64,000 bases of DNA, from positions 5,642,001-5,706,000 of the forward strand of contig NW_026946359.1 in NCBI RefSeq assembly GCF_035222275.1, read 5' to 3'. The notes beneath the pieces are model-generated. The model did not search any database. It was not told the origin of the DNA and saw nothing but the letters and a program-made list of their open reading frames with translations. This DNA comes from Podospora bellae-mahoneyi (lineage: Eukaryota; Ascomycota; Sordariomycetes; Sordariales; Podosporaceae). Shown here piece by piece: positions 46,609-56,570 of this stretch (positions are counted from its first letter, which is position 1; each line of letters begins with the position of its first letter). Both the position numbers and the translations under genes were made by a program.

Positions 46609-47848
46609 GACGTCAAGCAAAGACGGTGAAAGGAGCAATCGACCGGAAACTCCCACAAAATAGTCGAGGTGAAGACGGACATCGGGAAATTTGAATTGCG
46701 ACAGCCTGGATTTCTTCTAGCGCCGTCAGTGCCGAACACCCGAGTGACGGAATATCTCAACGGCACTCGTCGTTCCCCCAAATGGATGACAGCCCTCCCT
46801 CAGCTTGCTCAAGAAAGGCATCGTCAAATTGTCAGATATGCATGTTCTGCGCGGTGCGTCCAACACCGCCCCTAACATTCGCTAATTTGTCGGTATTTGT
46901 TGCTTTCGCATGCGGCTCCCACCACCCTACTACTCCGTAGTGACTGGGCATCTCCAACTGAAAAAGTAATTGTAGTGACCGTTGAATGAGAAGACCCACC
47001 TGTCCGAGATATCATGGGATGCCCAGCAAGCCTCCCAGGATCCCAAGAGCCGCTTGGGCTTGGCATCTCGTACATTTTCCACGAGTGAACCGGGAGCGCC
47101 AACGCGAGATCAGGTCTTGTTGGGCACAGATTTGCGACAACGCGGAATCCTCTCGGGAAGAGGCGTCAGAGCTTGTCGGATGGCCGCGGTGCCCAAGATT
47201 GCCCAGGCCGTGAGCCAGAGGAGCGCCCATGGCATTCCCCAAACGAGCACCTGCGACAGTGCTGATCGGTCTCGGCGCCAAGGACAAATACAGCGTGGAT
47301 TGGTCTTTGCGTGGACGAGGGGTCCTGCCCAGAACAACGCCCAGACCAGTCCAAGACTTGGGACGCCGCGCGACGCCAAGGGCTGAGAGGGAATCAAGGA
47401 CATTTAAAATGGCGACGGAACCCCAAGGGCGAGAAGCATCACCGGTTCCGTCCAGTGTTGCTTCAAGCTCGTGTATCTGTTTTGGTTCCTCACTGGTATG
47501 TGTCCCCCCCGTCTCTCCACGATGGATTCAGACATTGTCGATACTCTCCAGACTGCCATTTCCTATTGACGTGACTGACATACAAAAGAAACACCTCCGA
47601 GCCAAGCGCATATATCGCCCATTGCCAGCGGCGCGAAGTCTCGGCGATATCTCCGACATGCCTTGACGTTCATCGAGCTCCCCCTTCCAGCCAAACCGCC
47701 TCGAAGCCTCCATTCGATCTTCTCAGTTCCAGCCGTCTGGACGGCCTGGATTGCAACACGAAAGCTTTCAGCAACTGGCTCAGGGGTCGAGCCCCTGAAC
47801 GACTTCCCCATACGATCAGGCCGAATTCGAGCCTAGAAGCCACCCGAA

Positions 47849-49372
47849 ATGCAATTGGTTGCTGCTTCCGTGTTGGCTCTGGCATCGGGAGTTTTCGCGC
47901 AAAATGTGGTCCAGTTCAATGTCTCGAGAGGCGTGCCAGGAGTGCACTTGGGTTCCATACCCGTGCTGGGCAAAAGGGCCGCCACCCATTCGGAACGGCT
48001 GATCAACTTCATGGCAGGCGGAGGGTACTATGCGCGCGTCAGTCTTGGGACACCACCGCAGGTCATTACCATGCTGCTGGACACGGGCAGCAGTGACGCT
48101 TGGGTCCTGAGCCACAAAGCCGACCTCTGCATTGATGACGATCTCCAACAAGAGACTCAGTTAATATGCGTCGACACGTTCAACCCCAGCAAATCCTCCA
48201 CCCACAAGGTGATCGACCCCCGAGGCTTTCAAATCAAGTATCTTGACGGCGGCATAGCCTCCGGGGGCTGGATGCAAGACGATTTTACCATTGGTGGCAC
48301 GACGATCAAATCCCTCCAGCTAGCCTATGTGACCAAAGCCAAACGCAACACAGGAATCCTTGGGTTAGGTTTCGCCGCCAGCGAGAAAGCTGCTACCAAA
48401 TACCCCAACATCATCGACCAGCTCGCCAACCAGAACCTCATCTCGTCCAAAGCCTTCTCCCTCTACCTCAACGATCGCCGCACCGACGCGGGCTCCATCC
48501 TCTTTGGCGGTATCGATACGGACAAGTTCATCGGCCCCCTCCAAATCATCCCCTTACTGGCCACAAACGGGACGTACACCTCCTTCGAGATCGACTTCTC
48601 CTCGTTAGCAGTCACCCTCCCCAACTCGACCACTTTCGACATGAAAACCTCCATGCTCGACCACGCCGCCCCAGCAGTCCTCGACTCGGGCACCACACTC
48701 TCATACCTCCCGGACGACATGGTCGATATCCTCATCGGAAACCTGGACACGTTTTTCGACCCAGAACTAGACATGCTCCTCATCAACTGCGCCTACCTCA
48801 CCTCTTCCTCGCCTTCCCTCTCCTTCCAATTCTACTTTCTCAACTCCACAGCCTCAATCCGTGTCCCGGTGTGGGAAATGGTCCTCGACGTCTTGTCGCC
48901 ATCTTACGTCCCCCCAGATGACGCCCCCTTCAAAAACGCCTGCCTATTCGGTATCCAATCCACCGAAATCTTTGAGACGACCGGCACGGTCAAGCAACCC
49001 AACTTCACCCTCCTAGGCGACACTTTCCTCCGATCAGCATACGTGGTTTTTGACCTGGGGAATTACGAAGTGGGCATGGGGCAGGCGAACTTGAATTCGA
49101 CCAGTTCGAGGATCATTGAGCTGACGGAAGGGGAAGGCAAAAATGCCACGGAGACGGAGACTGCAACGAAAACAAAGGGGTTGCCCGAGGTGACGGGGGT
49201 GTTGGCGCAGCAGACTACTTTTACACCTACTACGGGGCCGGTCATGACGTTGGTTACTACCAAGAATAATGCCGCCGTCAAACTTGGGATGACGGGAGTG
49301 GGAGAGATGATGGGGGTTGTGGGAATCACGAATTTGATGGCGGTTTTGGGGGGAGTGTTTATGGCGCTTTGA
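47849..49372 (+). CDS. Yapsin-like GPI-anchored aspartic protease
   Basis: An intronless gene of 507 residues. A signal peptide (MQLVAASVLALASGVFAQ) is followed by a pro-segment ending at a basic site (VLGKR). The pepsin-family domain has both catalytic motifs: LLDTGSSDAW with Asp at about 78 and VLDSGTTLSYLPDDM with Asp at about 279, plus the flap region GGIASGGW and the late CLFGIQ and LGDTFLRSAYVVFDL. A Thr/Ser-rich stalk and a C-terminal hydrophobic segment (MMGVVGITNLMAVLGGVFMAL) indicate GPI anchoring at the plasma membrane or wall. Yapsins process surface and secreted proteins after basic residues and support wall integrity; the specificity here is inferred from the family. Confidence 0.94.
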   Translation: MQLVAASVLALASGVFAQNVVQFNVSRGVPGVHLGSIPVLGKRAATHSERLINFMAGGGYYARVSLGTPPQVITMLLDTGSSDAWVLSHKADLCIDDDLQQETQLICVDTFNPSKSSTHKVIDPRGFQIKYLDGGIASGGWMQDDFTIGGTTIKSLQLAYVTKAKRNTGILGLGFAASEKAATKYPNIIDQLANQNLISSKAFSLYLNDRRTDAGSILFGGIDTDKFIGPLQIIPLLATNGTYTSFEIDFSSLAVTLPNSTTFDMKTSMLDHAAPAVLDSGTTLSYLPDDMVDILIGNLDTFFDPELDMLLINCAYLTSSSPSLSFQFYFLNSTASIRVPVWEMVLDVLSPSYVPPDDAPFKNACLFGIQSTEIFETTGTVKQPNFTLLGDTFLRSAYVVFDLGNYEVGMGQANLNSTSSRIIELTEGEGKNATETETATKTKGLPEVTGVLAQQTTFTPTTGPVMTLVTTKNNAAVKLGMTGVGEMMGVVGITNLMAVLGGVFMAL

Positions 49373-49955
49373 AAGATTTGATTTATATATCATTCAAGAG
49401 GCGGCCTTGCTTGATTTTGTACATGTAATGGGGGGAAACAAAAAGGTACATATACTTTCCTCTATACATTTTTTACACACTAGATATCCGTACACGACAC
49501 ATGATCGTTCTACCTCTTCTCCTCTTCAAACGGTGGGGAGTACTACATAGATAAACAAATTAATTCAAAAACAAGTCAAATACCCCTTGCTTTCTACTAA
49601 CAAGTTGTTTGCTAGTCAGATGATCGGCCATGCAACCAACATAACGCATCACATTCATAACGACATAATTGAGACTCAAATCTCGCAAGGCATAATCTGT
49701 CAGCTCACCCTATCTACTATGATCGCTGCCAGAGTGATCTGCTCTAACACCAATGACAGTTCCTAGTAGTTTAGCAAAAGGTTCTCCCCAGAAATCCCTC
49801 AGGCTTCTCACCCAAGTGCACAGAAAAAAGGTTCTCCGACTTCCATGGCTGGAAAACCTTCCTCCAACCCTCCTGCCAACCACACAACAATTCCCATTTT
49901 ACAAAACATTCGTTCGTTCCTTGCAAACGCGTAGTTACAACTTCAGAAATCCAAC
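49373..49955. other. Convergent 3' region
   Basis: 583 bp between two convergent stop codons. It is AT-richer, with T- and A-runs typical of fungal 3' UTRs. No other feature is seen. Confidence 0.55.
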
Positions 49956-52570
49956 CTAGTAATTCTTGTGCGAGATGCTGAAAGCACGAGCCCAAAAGTC
50001 ATCGGCGGAGGCGGGATCAGTCTCAACCTTTGGCTCTCCCGAGGTGTCCTTCAGCTGGTCCCTAATCGCTCTCTGGGGGGACTTCTGTACGGAAGAGAGA
50101 GTTGTCGGCTGGACAGGAGATCTGGGAGGTGTCGGGTTGTTGACTGCCAGTGCTTCAACAGTCGTAGACCTGGCAGGCTGGACGACACTGGGAGGAGGTG
50201 GGTCACGAGAAAGGATAGCGGACAAACGACTGTCAGCAGACGCATCCATCCGTGAGAGAGCAATCTTCATGGCGTCCTGGAGGATCTGCGCAAAGACTTC
50301 CTTGACCTCATCAGGTTTGGTAAGCACCTTATGCTACCTCTTGGACAATTGCAGTGTAGCCGGAAAACGGCGTGTCCGGGGTGTATGACGATGGGGCCTT
50401 CGTCGACACAGGCTCCGAAGCTGACGCCATGGTAGGCTCGACAACAGTGGTGACAGGAGACTTGCGCACCGGGGATCTGGGAGTCTGAAATTCGGGAGCC
50501 GGAGTCGCGGCGGGAGGCTGGTGAATGCTGATCAGGGGTTTGTGATGCTGAAAAGCTGGCTCAATAACAGTCTTCTCCTTTTCCTTGTTAAATTTGGCTT
50601 CGTTGAGGAGAGCCTGTTGCAACGCAAACTCATCAGCGCGCTCCTCAGCTGGAAACACCACACCGTCACGTCCGACATTGACCTGCGCCTGCTGAATTGG
50701 ATAAACCGGGGATTGGTTCTGTTTCTCAAACCAAAGAGATGGCGGTTCCTCAACCTTGGCCACTTCCTTACCCTTGCCCCTGTCGACATAGACCGGAGCA
50801 ACTGGGCTCCGGGAAAAGACCTCGAGGGACGGGCTGCTGGTATCAATCGCCCCTAGGATTTTCATGTTACGACTATCGCTGAAACCAATGGCGGCAAGCC
50901 AGCGAGAGCTGGCCTTGAGGACGTCTTTGTCTTACAGAAGCAAGCCGAGTTGCAAATCCTTGACTTGGGTAATAAAGTCCGTAACACTGCTGTTGACAAA
51001 AATTTTCACGTTGGCAGTATCAGTGCCATCGTTCGCAAACTTCATGGCAATGCAAGCCGAGAGCCAGCGCGATGCACACAAGAATCGCACAACTTTGTAG
51101 TCATGTCGTCTCTCTCTAGGACGAACGGCGACCTGATCAAACAGGTTGTGCGCTTCGCCAAACGCCGCAGCATGCCTCTTGTAAAAGGCGTCATCCTGAT
51201 CGTAGCCGTCGTTCCAGTAACGGCACTTAAGATTGCCAGGCATCGGTAAATGCAGTGCCTTGGCAACACAGTGAGTTTCATGGAGGAGGCTCGATAATCG
51301 AGTGTATAGAAAACTTGCCTGAAGTGGTCATCGTCAGGGTTGGGGTGCTCCGTGAAGCCGCGGTACAGCTCCTGCGTCATTCCGGCTGTCTTCTTGTTCC
51401 AGTCGCCGGGACAGGTGCTGAGCTCAATGTCAATGAGGTAGCACAAGTGAAAGAGCTGCGAGCTGCGTTCTCCTCCGAACGCTTCTCCGAAAAATTCCAC
51501 GCGCCGGACAGCCTCGTAAAGAGGGCGATCCATGAACCTCGGGCCCCAGTCTTTCAGTGGCACACCGATTCTTGGGGGCGAGAATCTCCCAAGGGTCGGG
51601 CCCATTCACCACGGCTGTGTGGAGACTAGCGAAAGGCGAGAATCCGTGCTCCAAGATTTCGTGAACTCGGCCCTGCAGGTGATGTAGAAAGTTCTTCTGT
51701 TCCACGGTGGGAGAAAGCGGCATGAGGTCGTCATACCGTGCGATGTCTTGATGCTCTCGGGCTAACAGAGGCGACTGACGACTGGTAAAGACTTTCATGA
51801 ATGTGTCCGCAAAAGCTCCTCCCGAAGATCTTGCAATCAACTCCATGGCCTTGGTGGCGGAACATCTCGACGGCCCCATGAGACTAGGCCGGCAGTTCCA
51901 ACCCCCAGTAAACGCAGAAGGGGTCAACAAGGTGACGGAAAGATTGGGGTTTCCCGTGGCTTCCGCGATAGTTCTACAGATTTCTTCTGTAGTCAAGAAT
52001 TTCTTCTCGCCGAAGTCAATGCAAATATCATGCTCGGGGGTAACAGGCGTGAACATGAAAATAACCAAGGGGACGTTCTTGGAGGCAGCAGACTTGGCAC
52101 TGTCGCCAATTTGCGTTAGAAGAACGTTGAGAAATCCGGCATTGTCGGCTGGAACAGTGGTAATCTGATCACCGTTGGGGCCAAATATTTTTCTGCGCAT
52201 AGGGCTCCCAGGACCTGCATCCAGTTTGGTGGAAACATTCTCAAGGAAGCAGTGCAAATCGAGAGAGCTCAGCCAAGTCTGTTTTGGATATATCATTACT
52301 CGACACTAGTCATCGAATCATCAGAAGCAAATGTCATCAACGTACATGATTACTTGAACGACCAAGACCGTAGCAGCCTACTTTATAGGCAAGAAAGTCG
52401 GCAACTATCCAGCCGTATTTGTCAGCTTTGGCGTAATTGTCGGCAACACCGCAGACGCCGAGAATCTCGGTGTTTTTGCTGATGGGGAAGTCGGGAGGCG
52501 CATGGAGAATGAGCTGAACCTCGGACATGGCCGCCAATGGGTCGGTCACGTAAGGGTCCAAGGATCCCAT
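49956..52570 (-). CDS. Orphan protein resembling a fungal caspase-like fold, one apparent frameshift
   Basis: Exons deduced: 52570-52346, 52278-51315, 51258-50936, 50878-50338 and 50285-49956. Donors are GTACGT, GTTTTC (weak), GTAAGA and GTAGCA; all phases agree except one. Within exon 2 the frame must shift +1 at a C5 run (51574-51578) to go from DPWEILAP to RIGVPLKDWGPRF; no usable intron spans it. With that correction the product is about 793 residues. The N-terminal ~300 residues have GVCGVADNYAKADKYGWIVA, LVIFMF (about 146-151) and VTLLTPSAFTGGW (190-202). I recall this strand order from fungal cysteine-peptidase-like (clan CD) proteins, where a His and a Cys occupy the two loops; both are absent here. 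The C-terminal half is Pro/Ser-rich and disordered. Either an inactive paralogue, a decaying gene or an assembly error in the C run. Exon 2/3 splice sites are the least certain. Confidence 0.6.
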
Positions 52571-54192
52571 CTCGCCTAACCTGATAATAGTGTCAGTCAC
52601 GTTATCTGAAGCAGAAAGTCGGATGGAAGCCGAAACGAACGGAAATATACGGCTTACAATTGACTGGCTCTTGGCCGTCAACTCTAAAACAGTAGAGGTC
52701 GCAGAATGCGATGGGAAGAGAGAAAGAAGGGTTTTTTTCGAGAGAGGATGGTGCCACCAGTGGTAGGTTGACTGCTTGGGTTCTCTCTGCCAAGTGTCTG
52801 GCTCAGGGAGCAGGTAATGTGAATCGATTTTGCAGTTTGAGCAGGTGGCACTGTCCTGAATTGTGGCAGTGGGAAGTGGAAGGGAGAAGGCGGGGCGAGG
52901 AAGAGAAGAAGGTCAGTGGACAGAGTGGAAGCCGAGAGTAGAAGAGGGAAGGAGCTGGGGACTGAAGTCGCAAAGCAGCTGAGGGTTGTGGTGGGAGTAA
53001 GAAGGCAGGTGCAACCAGGGTGGTTTTCACCTTGACGACGACAATATCAGCGGGGTTATTTTTGACAGGACTTCAGGAAGGTACGGGAGCAGGGCAAGCC
53101 GTTCATTATGGCAGGTACCTTGGAGGACAGGCAGGCACAGAGTTTGTTTGCAACATACCTAACCTTAACCTAAAGTGCACAAGAAAACCTTCATCATGGA
53201 GTTACCTAGAACTTGCCAAGTTGTTTGCACATGGTAAGCATGGAGACAAGCCACAAGACGAATATAGTTCATCGATAACAAACGAGAGCTGCGGTCTGCA
53301 CATACACAATTGTATCTATAGCGGCAGCATGCGTTAAGTATCCATCAGATACTGACATTGACGAACACTGACAAGTAGACTCAGACCTCGATGTCCAGGA
53401 CATAACCTTTTTCTATCCTGATACCTGTGTCCATCTGGTCAAACTTCGTTTTTACTACAAAAGATCAAGAGAGTCTTCAATCTGGTCTGAAACGGGCGGA
53501 AAGAAAGAAAGATGCCCAGCACTGAAGACGGAATGCACTCCAAGGTCGTTCACTTGTTCTATTCAAAGTCATTCACACATGGGTTAAGTTGTTGGTCGAT
53601 AGATTGCATATTGTGACGGAACTCACAGATACTCAAAAACACCGGCTTGGGCACTAGACTCGATGAATGACCGACTTACTGAGCCTCAATCTCAATCCTT
53701 ATACTATGTTCTCTCCGAAATCCTCTTCGATAATTGTAGTCTAGAACTTCGGATGTCTTTCCGAGACACAAGGGAAGTTCGGGACTGGTCCCCGATCGAC
53801 GGACCCTGGATCGCCAAGATGAATCTAACTGATGATCACCCTCCAATCAAAGGTCACAAAAGCAGTGGCGTTATCGGCTGGGTCTTGGCAAGTGGAGGGG
53901 AGCTCAACGACCTCGCATCGTCTGGTGAGATGATAGAATTCAGAAACATCATTGCGTCTTATTATATCTCGCATACCTCAGGGTTGACTGCCTGTGAGAG
54001 GGTATAGTTCATGTGTCTGGTGACTATACTGGGAAGACGGAGAACATTGCTTCGTTTTAGTCTCGCATTTTCTCATCCTCCAGATACCCCACAGTCCCCC
54101 CGCATTACGCTCTCTGAGCTCCGAGCTTACGACTATTAAAGGAAGTCTTGTCATTGAGCTCAGTGAGACATTCTCACCACCGAGCCTCCCCA
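52571..54192. other. Divergent intergenic region
   Basis: A plus-strand ATG frame at 53663-54007 (114 codons) has no recognisable motif or splice partners and is doubtful. The remainder holds the promoters of the flanking divergent genes. Nothing else is supported. Confidence 0.45.
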
Positions 54193-55854
54193 ATGGCGTC
54201 TCCAACCGAGGACCTCTCCCACATCCCCCTGGAAACCCGATCCATCATCACCACCGAATCCTCAGATGGCATCCCCTTCCCCGCCTCCCCCATCCCTCAC
54301 ACCCACCGCACCTGGGCTCGGACCTTCAGCTCTCGCCCTGAAGTCTACCTCCAGCCTTCCACCCTCCCTCAAATAACCAAAATCACCAACCTTGCTCGCC
54401 GCTGCCGTCGCCGTCTGGTTGTTGTCGGATCCGGGCACTCCCCTTCGAACCTCACATGCACCTCCTCGTGGATGGTCAACCTTGACAAATACTCTCGTGT
54501 CCTCTCGATTGACCCCACCACCGGCATTTGTGTGCTCCAATCCGGCATCAGACTATGGCAGCTCAGCGAGGCCCTCAACAAGGAAGGCCTCGCCCTCCCC
54601 AGCATGGGAAGCATCAACGAGCAGTCCATCGCCGGCGCCATCTCTACTGGTACTCACGGCAGCTCCCTCAAGCACGGCCTGATTTCCGAAGGAGTGGAAT
54701 CCCTCAAGATTGTCCTCGCCAACGGTGAAGAAGTCTTCTGCTCACCAACAGAGAGATCGGATCTCTTCCGCGCTGCCTTGCTCAGCTTGGGAGCCATCGG
54801 CATCGTCACCGAGGTGACATTCAGAGCGGTTAAGGCGTTCAGTTTGGCATGGGAGCAATCGATTGACTCCGACAGCAAGCTGTTTGCCGAGTGGGAGTCC
54901 AAACTTTGGAAACAATCCGAGTTTGTCAGGGTGTGGTGGTTCCCCTACATGAGAAGGGCGGTAGTTTGGAAGGCGGACAAGGTGGATGAGAATGATTTGG
55001 ACACGGGGGTGGTGAAGAACTATGATCCGCCCACGAGCTTTCAGGACAGCAAGATTGGGTATTTTATCTACCACAACTTGCTGGCGTTGGCGAGGTGGTT
55101 CCCTAGGATTACTCCGTGGGTGGAGTGGTTTGTGTTTGGGCTGCAGTATGGGTTTGGGAATGGGGAGATGACAACTACGCGGGCGGTGCAGCCGAGTTAC
55201 AAGGCTTTCTTGTTGAACTGTCTGTACAGTCAGTTTGTGAATGAGTGGGCTATTCCGCTTGCGAAGGGACCGGAGGCGCTGCAGAGATTGGCGGCTTGGT
55301 TGCATAGACTGCAGCCCGGGGATGAGGGGTATGTTGAGCATAAGATTCCTTTCAGTGCGGAGGGTCTCTGGGTGCACAGCCCGGTTGAGGTCAGGGTCAG
55401 CGATACCACTGTCAAGACCAGCGGCGAAAGGGGAAACAGGCCTTGGTTGGATATCACTCCTGAGGATGGACCGGCGTTGTATCTCAACGCGACGATGTAC
55501 CGACCTTACCACAAGGACCCAAGCTACAATGCGACCGAAAGGTACTACGAGGCTTTCGAGTGGTTGATGAGAGATCTGGGCGGAAAGCCACATTGGGCAA
55601 AGACATTTGCTGTCACGCCGGACGAGTTTGCGAGCAAGCAGTGGTATGGTGAGAATTTCCACCAGTTCAGGAAGGTGAGAGAGGAGGTCGACCCTCTGGG
55701 CATGTTCGTTGGACCATGGCAGCGCAAGTTCTTGCTGGGAGAGCCGGCGGAGGAGAAGGATAGGCTTGCTTTGGAAGAAGTTGGGTTTGAGCAGAAGCCT
55801 GCAAAGGAGGGTGGTTATGTTGTGACGGGGCACCAAAATGTGGTTGTCGCATGA
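54193..55854 (+). CDS. alo1: D-arabinono-1,4-lactone oxidase
   Basis: A single exon of 553 residues, the usual length. The enzyme oxidises D-arabinono-1,4-lactone to dehydro-D-arabinono-1,4-lactone (erythroascorbic acid) with O2, at the mitochondrial outer membrane. The FAD-binding PCMH domain has LVVVGSGHSPSNL near 75-88, MVNLDKYSRVLSID and GSINEQSIAGAISTGTHGSS. The C-terminal ALO domain has the diagnostic HWAK motif (His near 466) in GGKPHWAKTF. The start is the ATG of MASPTEDLSHIP; the frame is open back to 54148 without ATG. Confidence 0.96.
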   Translation: MASPTEDLSHIPLETRSIITTESSDGIPFPASPIPHTHRTWARTFSSRPEVYLQPSTLPQITKITNLARRCRRRLVVVGSGHSPSNLTCTSSWMVNLDKYSRVLSIDPTTGICVLQSGIRLWQLSEALNKEGLALPSMGSINEQSIAGAISTGTHGSSLKHGLISEGVESLKIVLANGEEVFCSPTERSDLFRAALLSLGAIGIVTEVTFRAVKAFSLAWEQSIDSDSKLFAEWESKLWKQSEFVRVWWFPYMRRAVVWKADKVDENDLDTGVVKNYDPPTSFQDSKIGYFIYHNLLALARWFPRITPWVEWFVFGLQYGFGNGEMTTTRAVQPSYKAFLLNCLYSQFVNEWAIPLAKGPEALQRLAAWLHRLQPGDEGYVEHKIPFSAEGLWVHSPVEVRVSDTTVKTSGERGNRPWLDITPEDGPALYLNATMYRPYHKDPSYNATERYYEAFEWLMRDLGGKPHWAKTFAVTPDEFASKQWYGENFHQFRKVREEVDPLGMFVGPWQRKFLLGEPAEEKDRLALEEVGFEQKPAKEGGYVVTGHQNVVVA

Positions 55855-56570
55855 GTGTCAGTGTTAGAGGCAGATAACACGGAGTTTGGCTCGCTACATT
55901 AAATGACGTAGTCGCTGGAGCTTCAATCGACATATCAAAGAAATCGTGGTCTCTTCTTCAAAAGTGAAGCTATCCCAGTGTTCGAGGCACAGTTTCCCGG
56001 TTTAGAGATCTCCGGCTGCGGGTCGCCCCGCCTACCGCACGGATCACAGGTTATGCTTGGCGTGCCCCGCGTCAAAACGTTCACTTGGTCAACGGCCATG
56101 ATCTCATCCCATCAAAACAGACTTCCAAAATGGATTACATGGGATGAAACACGGCGTAACACTGACGGTGTCTGAGTTCGGAAGAAAAAGATCACGGCGC
56201 TAGGGAGCTGGTTAGTTAGCTGCAGTCTAGACAGGTGATCGCAACAAGCCTCATTTACCAGCGTCGTCGTTTGATGGGGAAAAGTGGTGGCTGGTGTTCC
56301 CGTCGCCCAACCACCAGCTCCCACGCCATCCTCTTGGCTCTCCCAGGGACAAGCCCAACCTCTCCAGAAAACAACATGAAGCACGGCAGTGCCTGGTTTC
56401 CTGCGTTTTTCTTTCTTGTGCATCTTGCATGATGACATGACGCGCCTCTTCCCTCCTTTCCATCCTGTTTTCGCATCCATCACGATCCAATTGGCCGTGT
56501 CACCTGTGGGTTTCTGTTTCTGAGCGAGAGGCGCCCCATTCTTGTTTGCGCTCCGATTCGCAGAAGAGAC
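55855..56570. other. Intergenic region, promoter of the DUF3433 gene
   Basis: No gene is seen. The right part is C/T-rich, as expected of a fungal core promoter and leader. Confidence 0.5.

Larger units (their letters stand above)
45931..47848. other. Divergent intergenic region between ade1 and the aspartic protease
   Basis: Promoters of both flanking genes should lie here. A perfect 10-bp inverted repeat with a 14-nt loop is present at 46575-46608. An ATG at 47409 opens a 29-codon frame that ends at a GTATGT donor-like site; it may belong to the protease 5' UTR. No supported gene. Confidence 0.5.

Noticed and set aside
54742-55836. 364-codon minus-strand open frame
   Set aside because: Antisense to ALO1; Arg/Leu/Pro-rich shadow without motifs.
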